A stretch of 64,000 nucleotides of DNA from Apostichopus japonicus (lineage: Eukaryota > Echinodermata > Holothuroidea > Aspidochirotida > Stichopodidae): the NCBI RefSeq assembly GCF_037975245.1, contig NC_092575.1, positions 29,218,341-29,282,340 of the forward strand, given 5' to 3'. The notes beneath the pieces are model-generated. The model had not been told where the DNA came from. It made no database searches and saw nothing but the letters and a program-made list of their open reading frames with translations. Position numbers and translations under genes: made by a program. Positions 1 through 12,000 of the stretch are shown piece by piece; position 1 is the stretch's first letter; every line of letters begins with the position of its first letter.

Positions 1-559
1 AATCCAAAATGGAAATCATAGCATTCTGTAATTTGACGAACTTTTAGGAACTTATGCTTTAAATTATAAGTAGTAACATCCCATACTGCGTAAACTATAA
101 ACAGTTCAAAACCAATTGACAGTAGTTATTCAGCTTCATCACCCGGGTCGGGTCTCTATGGCACTGAATATGTAGACGACGCGCTTCGTCAACTTTTGTG
201 ATAGGTATGATTTGTTTCCTTCCCGCACATCGGCTTAAAGTATCGTTTGAAATATTAACATTTGGATTAAGAGGTTTTTTGTTATTGAATTTGAAGTGCA
301 GCCTACCATTATTTTTGCAAATAGGATTATAATATTTTTGTTTATGTTAGCTTAATGTTATCGGTAGACTTGTTATGCTCGGTGATAGGCTATAATGTAC
401 AGATGTAACTTTAATGCATATTGACTATGTCGTTAGTTGTACTTTACGTACCAATGGTCACTTGCACTTTGCAGGCATAAGAACTGATTTCAATCCAACA
501 TCTATTTCTACAGATTTGTATCTTTCTTTGATGAGATTTGTTCATATCGAGTGGTAAAG
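1..559. other. Non-coding sequence 3' of the peptide gene
   Basis: No coding region or repeat is recognisable here. On the minus strand, about 145 bases beyond the stop codon of the neighbouring peptide gene, there is an ATTAAA hexamer (410-415) that could act as its polyadenylation signal. The rest is A+T-rich and unassigned. Confidence 0.4.
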
Positions 560-3102
560 TTAGTTTTGAAGTGCATCTAGCAACTCACGGTATGTTATTC
601 CCTCACTGATTGGTTGGCCCTCTTTAGTCGGCCTGAAAGTGTTGTTGAAGAAGAAGTCAAATTTTTCAAGAGCCTGCTGCATGATTTTTTTCGAGTGTAT
701 GTTAAATAACAGATCATTTCCAATCTCATTAAATAATCTCTGTAAAAGGTACTGGCAAAAAGCTTCACACATATTTTAAAATGGCATTTAATGAGTAACT
801 TTAAAGACTGACCAAATATTAAAAAAACTACAGAATTATGTGAAACTTGCCAGTACTTGTTTTCTTTTCAAATTACAGAAATTTGTACAGTGAATGTACA
901 CCATATTAGGTAATAATATATTACCTACGGGTGTTTAAATATAACACAATATATTATATTCGCGTACGGTGGCAACTTGTTTAAGTTGATATATTGCCTC
1001 GCGTGACATTCTTTCTTTGCAATTCCTATATAAAGGCTTTTAAGATCATTTGATTCGTTTAAAAAAAAATCGTGAATCAGAATAACGTTGATTTTGTTAG
1101 TTTTACTTTTTCTCTTTTTACAAATACAAAATAATTCAATACCTTGTCGTTATAGTTTCAGCCGCCAATTGTAAGATCATCATTCCAGCAGCTGGCACTT
1201 ACGCAGCCACCGCCTCTACCTGTGACATTAAAAAAGGTATTTTAATCAAACTAATGAACAGTTAGATGTATTTTGATGCCCTTGCAATAACCGTTGCCAA
1301 CTTCATAATATATGCAGGTAACTGATGTCTGACATCTGGTATCACAATAAGAGGAGATATTCACAGGAAAATTGCAATGACATAAACCACATCTAACATC
1401 TACACTCACGTTAAACCGCTACAAGCAAACTATATCCTTTAAACAGAATGCATATAAGTACCACCACGGAACACGTTTGGCATATTTAATAGGTTCTTGC
1501 GTTTTATAAGTTGAAAGAAAATGATCAATAGTTACTTGCTAACTCTGGAGATATATCGTTGTCCATATCATTAAGGACTCTCTCTTCATGTTCTAGAGAA
1601 AATGGAAAGCAAATACAGGTAAGCGAGAGAAATGCCAGGTTTTCACAACGTTGAAAGGTACGGCCAATTGAGTGGAAGGATTTCTTCTACCAACAACGCC
1701 CCTTCCCTTCCCTTCCCCGGAAGTGTTAAAATTACAGACCCTAGAAAAGGTTATACTTCAGGTATCTGCAATCAAGTGTTGTTGTATAGGCTATTTTACT
1801 ACGCTCAAATGTAATTGTGAAGGCTTTTCCACTACACTCACGTGTAATTGTAAAGGATATTTCGCTAGACTCAAATTTAATTGTATGCTATTTCACCAAA
1901 CTCAATTCTAAAGACTATTCCACTATTCTCAAGTGTAATTTAATAAGAGCTTTTCCAACACCCTCACTTGTATTGTGAAGGTTATTCCACTACACTCACG
2001 TGTGATGTGTAAAGGATATTTCACCTACTCAAGTGTAGGCCTAATTGTAAAAGCTGTTCTACTACACTCACGTGAAATTCTAAAGACTCTTTCACGATTC
2101 TCAAATGTAATTTTAATGGCTTTCCATTACACGGTCACTTGTATTGTGAAGGCTATTCCACTGCACTCTAATGCAATTTTAAAAGCTTTTCCATTACACT
2201 CACGTGCATTGTGAAGTCTGCGCAACCACAACCAAGTTTAACCATGGATGCTATTGCACTACACTCACGTGCATTGTGAAGTCTGTGCCACTAGAACCGA
2301 GTTTAACCATGGATGCTATTGCACTACACTCACGTGCATTGTGAAGTCTGTGCCACTACAACCAAGTTTAACAATAGATGCTTTGGCACTACACTCACGT
2401 GCATTGTGAAGTCTGTGCCACTAGAACCGAGTTTAACCATGGATGCTATTGCACTACACTCACGTGCATTGTGAAGTCTGTGCCACTAGAACCAAGTTTA
2501 ACCATGGATGCTATTGCACCACACTCACGTGCATTGTGCAGTCTGTGCCACTACAACCAAGTTTAACCATGGATGCTATTGCACTACACTCACGTGCATT
2601 GTGAAGTCTGTGCCACTAGAACCAAGTTTAACCATGGATGCTATTGCACCACACTCACGTGCATTGTGCAGTCTGTGCCACTACAACCAAGTTTAACCAT
2701 GGATGCTATTGCACTACACTCACGTGCATTGTGAAGTCTGTGCCACTACAACCAAGTGTAATCATGGATGATATTGCACTTCACTCACGTGCATTGTGAA
2801 GTCTGTGCCACGTACTACAACCAAGTGTAATCATGAATGCTGTTCCACTACACTCCGAAAACCGCGTGGTCCTTTTTCATTAAAACTGAAATCATTTTCA
2901 GATTTACAGTAAAACTCCTTTTTATCAGAAGCCCAGATTTTCCGAAACATCCAATTAGTTCATTAATAATAACTTTAGATGCATACTGTTATTGATGTAC
3001 TTTATTTACTGCGGTTTCGTGTAACTTACCATTTTCTGTTGTTGCTGCTAGAGCTGCTACTAGAACTACCAAGATTATCGCTATCACCAAACGGGCATTC
3101 AT
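560..3102 (-). CDS. Candidate spliced gene for a small secreted peptide precursor
   Basis: I do not recognise the family. The model is built from splice signals. Exon 1 (3102-3030) starts with ATG and encodes a 24-residue segment beginning MNARLVIAII, a typical signal peptide, ending at a GTAAGT donor in phase 1. Exon 2 (1592-1536) lies between a TTCTCTAG acceptor and a GTAACT donor, is 57 nt long and phase 1 at both ends, and encodes an acidic stretch (HEERVLNDMDND...). Exon 3 starts at 1219 after CACAG. It can be a 17-nt micro-exon to a GTAAGT donor at 1202, joining in phase 0 to exon 4 (739-560, acceptor CTTTTACAG), giving about 108 residues that end in ELLDALQN. Alternatively it reads through to TGA at 1160-1158, giving about 63 residues that end with two cysteines and Gly-Gly. 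The signal peptide, acidic pro-region and Ser-Arg before a Gly-rich start suggest a hormone, neuropeptide or defence-peptide precursor. Matching phases at every junction make chance less likely. RNA data would be needed to choose between the models. Confidence 0.45.
1780..2860. repeat. 65-bp minisatellite with CACGTG E-box core, in intron 1 of the peptide gene
   Basis: From about 2200 to 2860 a 65-bp unit repeats about ten times; the motif GCATTGTGAA recurs at 2271, 2336 and 2401. Each unit contains ACTCACGTGCATT, so the palindromic E-box CACGTG occurs once per unit, along with ACCATGG. From about 1780 to 2200 the units are shorter (about 35-38 bp) and more diverged, suggesting that a half-length ancestral unit was dimerised and then amplified. 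Short open frames here follow from the repeat and are not genes. Confidence 0.85.
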
Positions 3103-4188
3103 CGTGTATAGTTATTGTATTCTAAAACAAATATAAACGAACTTGTTCAGACATATATGTTAAGCGTCTTGCGACAGCGGGAAAACTTCAATGATCATAG
3201 TATTAACATTTAAAAAAATAAATATTGCTGTTCTATTCTTAAGTTACTTCGTCCTTCAAATATTACAATTCGTCTTCACATTTCTATCATTATATTATAA
3301 TTTGCTTAACCCCTAAAGTAAAAGTAACAGGTATTGACTGATGAATACTGTATTAGTTATTGGTGAATACAATCGATATAGCAATCGTTTAGTACAAACC
3401 GTAGAGATCAAGGACGGATCAAGGAGTAAGAAAAAAAGAAGGATGTGGGTCTGTATGTGCAAAGCTGACTAAAGCTGTGGGAGGGGAGGGGGTCTGCGGA
3501 CCCCAGGGAAATTTAGAAAAAGTTAAGACGTGGAATGGTGCCTTCTGACAACTAATTTTAAGTTCTGGAGAAGTGAAAGGAGAAGGGAGTCTTTACATTT
3601 ACTCGACCAGCACCTGAATACAATTATTACTTACTAAATAATACTTTGATGAATACAATAAATTGAAACATGGGTAGAACCAGGATTTTAAATAGGGTAA
3701 ACGTGTCACTATGGTCGTTGAAGCTGACTCCTATTTAGATACCTAAATGTTTAACGATATAAAATCACGCGTTGTAAACCAAATAGTACCTATATCTAAT
3801 ATGTTATATCAAATATTTATCATGTTTTAAACTATGTGCCTTTAAAAAAATGAAATCAAAATGATTATGACAAGCGTGGAAATCAACGTCTTTCCAAGCT
3901 ATTTTGGAAGATGAGTTTCACATAGGCCACTAAGTTGTAAAACTTTACAGGTGCTAGAAAAAAAGTGCCTGGGCAAAGTTAGGTATAGAACGGTACGGCA
4001 TAATTACGGATATTATCTTTATGCAGTCAATGAAACAGCTCCACACACACGTAGGTCTTGCAGTGAAATGAAACAGAATAAAAAAAAAACAAAACATATA
4101 AGACATGTGTTGGTCACTGTTGAAAATGATGGGGCTATTACATTATAAGAAATTAACGAATTTGAAATTGGTCTGACTATTGTAGTAA
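3103..4188. other. Sequence upstream of the peptide gene; no gene seen
   Basis: This should hold the 5' UTR and promoter of the minus-strand peptide gene. A TTTGTTTTAG polypyrimidine/AG sequence about 20 bases before the ATG (near 3121-3130) could be an acceptor joining a further upstream non-coding exon. A G-rich patch at 3479-3510 (gggaggggaggggg...) resembles the G-rich ends of the GC-rich elements elsewhere in the window. No protein-like frame was found. Confidence 0.35.
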
Positions 4189-4720
4189 GCCGTCATCAAG
4201 TACAGTGCCGTTATCAAGTAGGCTACAGTCCCGTCATCAAGTACAGTCCCGTCATCAAGTACAGTGCCGTCATCAAGTACAGTGCCGTCATCAAGTACAG
4301 TCCCGTCATCAAATACAGTGCCGTTATCAAGTACAGTCCCGTCATCAAGTAGGCTACAGTCCCGTCATCAAGTACAGTCCCGTCATCAAGTACAGTGCCG
4401 TCATCAAGTGCAGTCCCGTCATCAAGTACAGTGCCGTCATCAAGTACAGTCCCGTCATCAAGTACAGTGCCGTCATCAATGCAAGTACAGTGCCGCCATC
4501 AAGTACAGTGCCGTCATCAAGTACAGTGCCGTCATCAAGTACAGTCCCGTCATCAAGTACATTCCCGTCATCAAGTAGGCTACAGTCCCGTCATCAAGTA
4601 CAGTGCCGTCATCAAGTACAGTGCCGTCATCAAGTACAGTGCCGTCATCAAGTACAGTGCCGTCATCAAGTACAGTCCCGTCATCAAGGACAGTCCCGTC
4701 ATCAAGTATAGTCCCGTCGT
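4189..4720. repeat. 18-bp minisatellite (about 28 copies)
   Basis: The unit is GTCATCAAGTACAGTSCC, with S being C or G. Most copies are exactly 18 bp; a few carry an extra GGCTA, giving 23 bp. As 18 is a multiple of three, long open frames with repeats such as SRHQVQ or STVPSS run through in several frames. They are by-products of the repeat and not a credible protein: there is no context, and the 5-bp insertions break each frame. Confidence 0.9.
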
Positions 4721-4734
4721 CGTCGGTCAGTAAT

Positions 4735-5085
4735 GTTGTCTAAACAACAATTACAACATATGTGAAACAACCGGTAGCATCTGCCATAAGGTTCAAATGT
4801 CCAACAATATAAATAATTGATTTTCTTTGTTCATTTTCTCGGATAGACGGCCAACATGTCTGGAATACTTGTAATGCACCTGGTTTCACTCATTAGAAAT
4901 TAAAGGACGAAAGCCTCGAGTTTTGAACAACGAAAATGATGCAATATTGTAAGCAAAGGTTACTGGGTGAGGAAGTCAATACATAATATTTAAGTCCAAT
5001 TCTTACTGGCACCCTGTACTCCAATCCCTTTGATAGCAAAATAAAAACAGTACACACTTTAAGCTAAAAGCGATTTACTGACAAA
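4735..5085. other. Unassigned sequence
   Basis: A+T-rich sequence with no coding signal, repeat or structured element that I can identify. Confidence 0.3.
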
Positions 5086-5560
5086 ACATACACTTTTTGG
5101 TTTCGATGATAACCGTAAACTTTGTAGTCACGCAGGGGTGCGTGCACGCGCGCGTGTGTGTGTGTACGTATAAACACGATTTCACCCGAAGGGAAGCTTG
5201 GACCAATCTCATATTGGAGTATACGAGTACCATATTGAGCAGAAGAAGCCTATTGTTTTAAGAGGAAGTCACTTGAGGTCACCAGGGGTCAAATTCAATA
5301 CCTCACGAAGGGAAGCTCGGACCAATCTCAAATTAAGTACACCCCTTGTGACACGTTGAGATAAAGATCCTATTGTTTTTGTTTGAGGTCAAAGGTCACT
5401 TGGGATCACTAGGGGTCACATTGTAAAAGCCTTGTAAACAAGATATCTTAAGAAGGGAAGCCTGGACCAATATCATATTTAGTATTTAGTTGTGACACGT
5501 TACGTGCAAGAAGCCTATTGTTTGTAATAGAGGTCAACTGTCATTTGGAGTCACCATGGG
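5086..5560 (-). repeat. Diverged relative of the AGGTCA-rich element end, with a CA/GT tract
   Basis: A block near 5100 (TTTCGATGATAACCGTAA, then TAGTCACGCAGG, then a GT-rich tract) matches the block at 52755-52820 at the outer end of the inverted AGGTCA-rich element. It is followed by two to three loose repeats (GAAGGGAAGC at 5188, 5307 and 5452) containing 'gcctattgtttt' and AGGTCACCAGGGGTCA-type sites. This is the same order as the microsatellite-proximal end of that family, so this is probably an old, diverged copy in inverted orientation. Confidence 0.55.
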
Positions 5561-6064
5561 TCAAAGTGTGGAAACCTTCTTTAAAATCTACCGTATCTCC
5601 CACCGACCAGCCTATAAGATAACATGTGCGTTACACCTCATTAAAACTAGGAAAGGCTGTTGGCATTTGGAAATTAGCTTAAGGGCATCCGTAGATATGA
5701 ATCAAGAAGTCTCGAACAAATCTCTACTGAAGTGTGTCACTAACTGCATACATTGATGTGCGCAAAGGTGCGTAAAGAGACGTACTGTTTTACTGTTTGT
5801 AAATGCTTACTATATCAGACCCGTAGCCAGGGGTGTTCGGGGGGGGGGGTTTGTACGAGCCCCCCCCCCGCCCAGACAATTTTTTTTTTCACAATGGAAT
5901 TTGGCGCTTTCCAGAGCAAATTGTCATTTTTTACACGAAAATGCATATTTAAATATAAAGCTCGTATAATCACTTTTCAACGACAATGGGTGCCACCAGG
6001 ACCGTGGAGTACAATATTGACCTACACACGCTCAGCTGAAGGCAACACGGAAACATTGATGTAA

Positions 6065-6445
6065 AGGGACGTCCACACCTGGCGTGTTTGCATACTCTCT
6101 TTCGGACATGCTTCTACTGAAGAGACAGTCTAAAATCTCTGTGTTTCCTTGTATTTCAACTTCACAATAGTAGTAATAGAGACACCACAAGCACGATGGT
6201 TGCTAAAATCAATCAATTTCACTGTGTATGTGTTTCTGCACCAACAAGTAATCATTTTGCTATATTTCACTTCTTTAACACCACTTCTATCTAGATTTAA
6301 GTTATCTATTCCATATGGGCCAATAGTTGAGTCTCAGTGATTGGCTAATTGATTTTTAAAGCGCCGCAAAATATTCACAGCGCCGTAAAAGTTAAAACTT
6401 TCCCGACTCCAGTTTCACGGCGCAGCGTCTGGTGTGGACGTCCCT
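6065..6445. mobile_element. 381-bp MITE nested in the GC-rich element
   Basis: AGGGACGTCCACACC at 6065-6079 is repeated in perfect inverted form as GGTGTGGACGTCCCT at 6431-6445, a 15-bp terminal inverted repeat. There is no transposase frame. A clear target duplication is not visible at the junctions. Related termini recur just outside (agggatgtccacacc at 6590-6604), so several copies may have landed next to each other. Confidence 0.6.
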
Positions 6446-6548
6446 CTACTCCAAACGTCCCACATTCTACATTCACGACCACTGACATACAGTGCTAATA
6501 TAGAGACGTCCAGGCACACCAGACGCCGCGCCGCGCTGCGCTGCGACT

Positions 6549-6572
6549 GAACTTTGCAGCGCTGCAAAGTTC
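6549..6572. repeat. Perfect 24-bp palindrome
   Basis: The half-site GAACTTTGCAGC is followed directly by its reverse complement, giving a loop-less perfect palindrome. It sits within a CpG-dense cluster (GCGCCGCGCTGCG motifs, 6520-6620) unlike the surrounding A+T-rich DNA. It is probably the centre of a partial MITE copy. Confidence 0.7.
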
Positions 6573-7041
6573 GGCGCGGCGCTGCGAGGGATGTCCACAC
6601 CGAACGCCGCGCTGCGCCACGCCGTGATTCCAAGCTTCGAAACATGGCCAATCGAGATACTCGACCCTACAGCAAATAGATTGCTCAATTTCGATGTAAA
6701 AATTGCACAAACTCCTTGCTCGGGCGCCCTCGAGTTTTGACTCCATGAAATTGCCGAACTCCAGTGGCTGCGATGAAAAAGTGGGGGGTTGAAGGTATGT
6801 TCAGCCCCCAAAATTTGTCAAGTGTTCCAAGAAGCGGGAGAGTTTCGAAATGGGGGCCGAACTTCTTCTTGCTTGTAACACTCGGGAAGTGCCGTTTCCG
6901 GCCATCTGGGGGGGGGGGGGTTCGAAAAGCTGAAAAAGTTCCGCACCAACCAATGGTGGCGCTCCGCTTAGATAGTCCTACCGCGCATGACGACCCCCTC
7001 CCCCTCCCCCCAGGTTAAAGCTGGTTACGGGCCTGCTATAT

Positions 7042-8525
7042 TATGCTTACATCTTTGCTTCCATGTTTTAAGTGTTCCTTCGTATTTCGCACTTGTCGAG
7101 ATTAAGTGCCAAGTTTAAGGTTTAAACTGATTTTTATCAATGATCAATCTCAATGCGAAATAATTGTGTGAAATGGTTCGCTATCTACACGTGCATTATG
7201 TACTGGAAATTTTCATGTGCGGAGATTGTTCACAAACTTCACGAAGCATTAATAAACATGCAGCGAGAAGACCATTTAAAATCTAAAATAACAATATCGG
7301 CGAGGTTAGACGCAGGCAACGCCTACACAGTTGAGTAAAGTACTAGCTGGTGCCAGGTAATACACATGTGGACATCCTTATCTGAAATTTAGATATAAAA
7401 GCATTATATGTTATATATTTATATAATAAAAAAACTTAAACAAGTTTTAACCACTTTATTCCGAACTTCGCGATATCTAAATTGTATAAGTTAATGACAC
7501 AAGTCCCCTTTAGAGTTGATCTGCAGTAAACGATTATCTGTCATTTTTGGTAAAACATTTTCGACGACAAAGCATGGAATTGCCGGGTTGGTAACAACGG
7601 TTGCAAAAAAATTGGGTTCGTTAAAACTTGAAGAATATACCAATATACCAATACCAAAACACTTGGGGTATCCAAACATCTCCTGAATTATGTCTTAATG
7701 CATTTCCTATAAGCCATTAGTCGCAATTCTAAGGAAAAAAGGAGTATTGAGAAAAATTTTCTGTTTTCGCTGCTATGACTTTTGCACACACTTTCACTCA
7801 GCACCAGTCGCAGTGAAAGATAGATGCTCTTTCAACCTTAGATTTTCATTGCGTTACAGATCGCTTTGGTTTAGGGAGTGTAATGTAGTATTAGTGAGAT
7901 ATTTTCGCCCACTAATCTGCAGCTAAAAGACAAGATAAATCATTGGGAAAATGTACGAAGTCGCGCTAATCGAGAAGCGGTTCAAAGTAGCAGTGAGGTA
8001 CTGTGGCTTAGGACTTGTGGCGCAAACGATTTACCGAAATATCACTGCGACCGCCCATGTCAGCATGTTCATTACACAAATATAAACAAATCAGTTTAAA
8101 CATGCGACCCTATCAAGATTTTAACGCAGTCCTATACTCGTATCATCCACTGTTTACAATTCCACGGAGGAAACGTCTGAAAACACCTGTTGCAACGGAG
8201 GAAATGAACAAGCCTATAGGCCTAACGGTCGTAAACAAAAAAGAGAGATTTGATTGGCGCATGATCTGTGGGAGGGGCTTGCAAATTTTGAATGAAGTTT
8301 GTGGAATCTACAGACTCGTTAACAAACCTGGCGAATTTTATTCAGCTCAAAATTATTAACGACAGATAACTCAATGAAAATAATGAATATTGATATGAAA
8401 AATGCATAGGACGGAACGTTGAGTGCAGTAAGCTGGAAAGGTCGAAGTTTACATTTGGCAAACACGTACTGATGCTTTAAAAATGTATTGGCATTTCCTG
8501 TTAACAAATTCACAACAACTTACAA
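7042..8525. other. Unassigned sequence
   Basis: No recognised gene or repeat. Open frames at 8015-8359 (+) and 7491-7679 (-) show no motif or supporting splice context, and I leave them uncalled. Confidence 0.3.
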
Positions 8526-9075
8526 CAAGAGCCCAAGGGCACTGTGGTTCCTTGCTTGGGGTATATGACAATACACATCATATTATCAAGCAAGATTGGG
8601 CTGAAATAGTCCAAGTCATTGTCCTACATGTTCCCATAAAGTAACCAACACTATAGCCAACACTTTTGTGATCACCGTAAATGTGATCAGATTTTATATC
8701 AAAAGGCACTTTTGAGATCTAAATGTGGCGTCGAAAATGTAAGAAATATAAGAGACCTACAAGCGTGTCAACAGATATGATAACAATGGTGACCTCAGAT
8801 GACATGACCTTGAAGTTTCAAATTGTTCCACCACCCCATTCACAACTTGTCCCAAAATATCAACCATGTCACACCTTGGCATTGAGATTAAATTGCATTA
8901 AATGTCAAAAAATTAACTTTTGAACTTGTATGTAACTTTACACACAAAGGTCACCCGGAGGTCAACCAATTGACATTTTTGATCGGTGAGACCTAAATAG
9001 AGCATGACTGTAAAAATTCAAACATTTTTTCTTTGCCCATTTTCTCCCCCCATAATACTACTTTTTTAACATTAG

Positions 9076-12000
9076 CTGACCTTTGGTGACCTTGGATCAC
9101 ATGACCGTTAAGTTTGAAAATATTCCCCTATACCATTTGCAACTTGTCCAAACAAATCAACCTTGTCACACCTTGGCACTGGGAGTTATTGCATTAAATG
9201 TGTGAAAATTAACTTTGACCTCAAATAACTTCGCACACGAAGGTCACACGGGGGACAACCCATTGACATTTATGATCAGAAGGTACCTTTAACATCTGAA
9301 AATAGCATCGAAACTGTAAAAATCCACAAAACACGAAAAGGTCACCAGAGGTCAAATTGAGGTCAAGGGTCACCCAGATGCGGGTCAACAATTGGATTAC
9401 ATTGGAGCAACTCCCAACCCTAACGGACAATTTGTTCTTAAGTTGTCGCAAAAATACTAGTTTTTTATCATTAATTGACCTTTGGTGACCTTGTATCACA
9501 TGACCGTTAAGTTTGAAAATATTCCCCTATACCATTTGCAACTACTCCAAAAATATCAACCTTGTCACACCTTGGAACTGGGAGTTATTGCATTAAATGT
9601 ATGAAAATTAACTTTGACCTCATATAACTTCCCACACCAAGGTCACACAGGGGTCAACCTATTGACATTTATGATCAGAAGGTACCTTTGACATCTGAAA
9701 ATAGCATCGAAACTGTAAAAAATCCACAAAACACGAAAAGGTCACCAGAGGTCAAATTGAGGTCAAGGGTCACCCAGATGCGGGTCGACAATTGGACTTC
9801 ATTGAAGCAACTCCCAACTCTAACGGACAATTTGTTCTCAAGTTATCGCAAAAACCCTAGTTTTTTATCATTAATTGACCTTTGGTGACCTTGTATCACA
9901 TGACCGTTCAGTTTGAAAATATCCCTCTATACCATTTGCAACTACTCCAAAAATATCAACCTTGTCACACCTTGGAACTGGGAGTTATTGCATTAAATGT
10001 CTGAAAATTAACTTTGACCTCATATAACTTCCCACACCAAGGTCACACAGGGGTCAACCTATTGACATTTATGATCAGAAGGTACCTTTGACATCTGAAA
10101 ATAGCATCGAAACTGTAAAAAATCCACAAAACACGAAAAGGTCACCAGAGGTCAAATTGAGGTCAAGGGTCACCCAGGTGCGGGTCGACGATTGGACTTC
10201 ATTGAAGCAACTCCCAACTCTAACGGACAATTTGTTCTCAAGTTATCGCAAAAACCCTAGTTTTTTATCATTAATTGACCTTTGGTGACCTTGTATCACA
10301 TAACCGTTCAGTTTGAAAATATCCCTCTATACCATTTGCAACTACTCCAAAAATATCAACCTTGTCACACCTTGGAACTGGGAGTTATTGCATTAAATGT
10401 ATGAAAATTAACTTTGACCTCATATAACTTCCCACACCAAGGTCACACAGGGGTCAACCTATTGACATTTATGATCAGAAGGTACCTTTGACATCTGAAA
10501 ATAGCATCGAAACTGTAAAAAATCCACAAAACACGAAAAGGTCACCAGAGGTCAAATTGAGGTCAAGGGTCACCCAGATGCGGGTCGACAATTGGACTTC
10601 ATTGAAGCAACTCCCAACTCTAACGGACAATTTGTTCTCAAGTTATCGCAAAAATACTAGTTTTTTATCATTAATTGACCTTTGGTGACCTTGTATCACA
10701 TAACCGTTCAGTTTGAAAATATCCCTCTATACCATTTGCAACTACTCCAAAAATATCAACCTTGTCACACCTTGGAACTGGGAGTTATTGCATTAAATGT
10801 CTGAAAATTAACTTTGACCTCATATAACTTCCCACACCAAGGTCACACAGGGGTCAACCTATTGACATTTATGATCAGAAGGTACCTTTGACATCTGAAA
10901 ATAGCATCGAAACTGTAAAAAATCCACAAAACACGAAAAGGTCACCAGAGGTCAAATTGAGGTCAAGGGTCACCCAGATGCGGGTCGACAATTGGACTTC
11001 ATTGAAACAACTCCCAACCCTAACGGACAATTTGTTCTCAAGTTATCGCAAAAATACTAGTTTTTTATCATTAATTGACCTTTGGTGACCTTGTATCACA
11101 TAACCGTTAAGTTTGAAAATATCCCTCTATACCATTTGCAACTACTCCAAAAATATCAACCTTGTCACACCTTGGAACTGGGAGTTATTGCATTAAATGT
11201 CTGAAAATTAACTTTGACCTCATATAACTTCCCACACCAAGGTCACACAGGGGTCAACCTATTGACATTTATGATCAGAAGGTACCTTTGACATCTGAAA
11301 ATAGCATCGAAACTGTAAAAAATCCACAAAACACGAAAAGGTCACCAGAGGTCAAATTGAGGTCAAGGGTCACCCAGATGCGGGTCGACAATTGGACTTC
11401 ATTGAAACAACTCCCAACCCTAACGGACAATTTGTTCTCAAGTTATCGCAAAAATACTAGTTTTTTATCATTAATTGACCTTTGGTGACCTTGTATCACA
11501 TGACCGTTAAGTTTGAAAATATTCCCCTATACCATTTGCAACTACTCCAAAAATATCAACCTTGTCACACCTTGGAACTGGGAGTTATTGCATTAAATGT
11601 ATGAAAATTAACTTTGACCTCATATAACTTCCCACACCAAGGTCACACAGGGGTCAACCTATTGACATTTATGATCAGAAGGTACCTTTGACATCTGAAA
11701 ATAGCATCGAAACTGTAAAAAATCCACAAAACACGAAAAGGTCACCAGAGGTCAAATTGAGGTCAAGGGTCACCCAGATGCGGGTCGACAATTGGACTTC
11801 ATTGAAGCAACTCCCAACTCTAACGGACAATTTGTTCTCAAGTTATCGCAAAAATACTAGTTTTTTATCATTAATTGACCTTTGGTGACCTTGTATCACA
11901 TAACCGTTCAGTTTGAAAATATCCCTCTATACCATTTGCAACTACTCCAAAAATATCAACCTTGTCACACCTTGGAACTGGGAGTTATTGCATTAAATGT

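Larger units (their letters stand above)
5816..7035. mobile_element. GC-rich hAT-like non-autonomous element with nested insertion
   Basis: The left end CAGACCCGTAGCC (5816-5828) is mirrored by GGTTACGGGCCTG at 7023-7035, an 11/13 inverted repeat. Direct repeats CTATAT flank both sides (5810-5815 and 7036-7041), consistent with a 6-bp target duplication. Inside are G and C homopolymers (about 5838-5871 and 6910-6920) and the hairpin module around 6946-6985 (near-palindromic CCAACCAATGGTGGCGC) shared with the elements at 44, 46, 47 and 48 kb. No transposase frame exists. The CAG-type terminus suggests hAT, but a 6-bp duplication is shorter than the usual 8, so the superfamily is uncertain. Confidence 0.5.

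Noticed and set aside
2200-2860. CRISPR-like regular repeats
   Set aside because: The 65-bp repeats are directly adjacent without unique spacers, and the genome is eukaryotic.
4205-4733. Overlapping repetitive frames of 104-168 codons
   Set aside because: Produced by the 18-bp minisatellite; different frames are equally open and 5-bp insertions shift them.
5753-6064. 103-codon frame through G/C homopolymers
   Set aside because: Crosses the left terminus of the GC-rich element and homopolymer runs; no protein similarity.
8015-8359. 114-codon frame
   Set aside because: Composition does not look protein-like, no motif, and it ends next to unrelated repeats.
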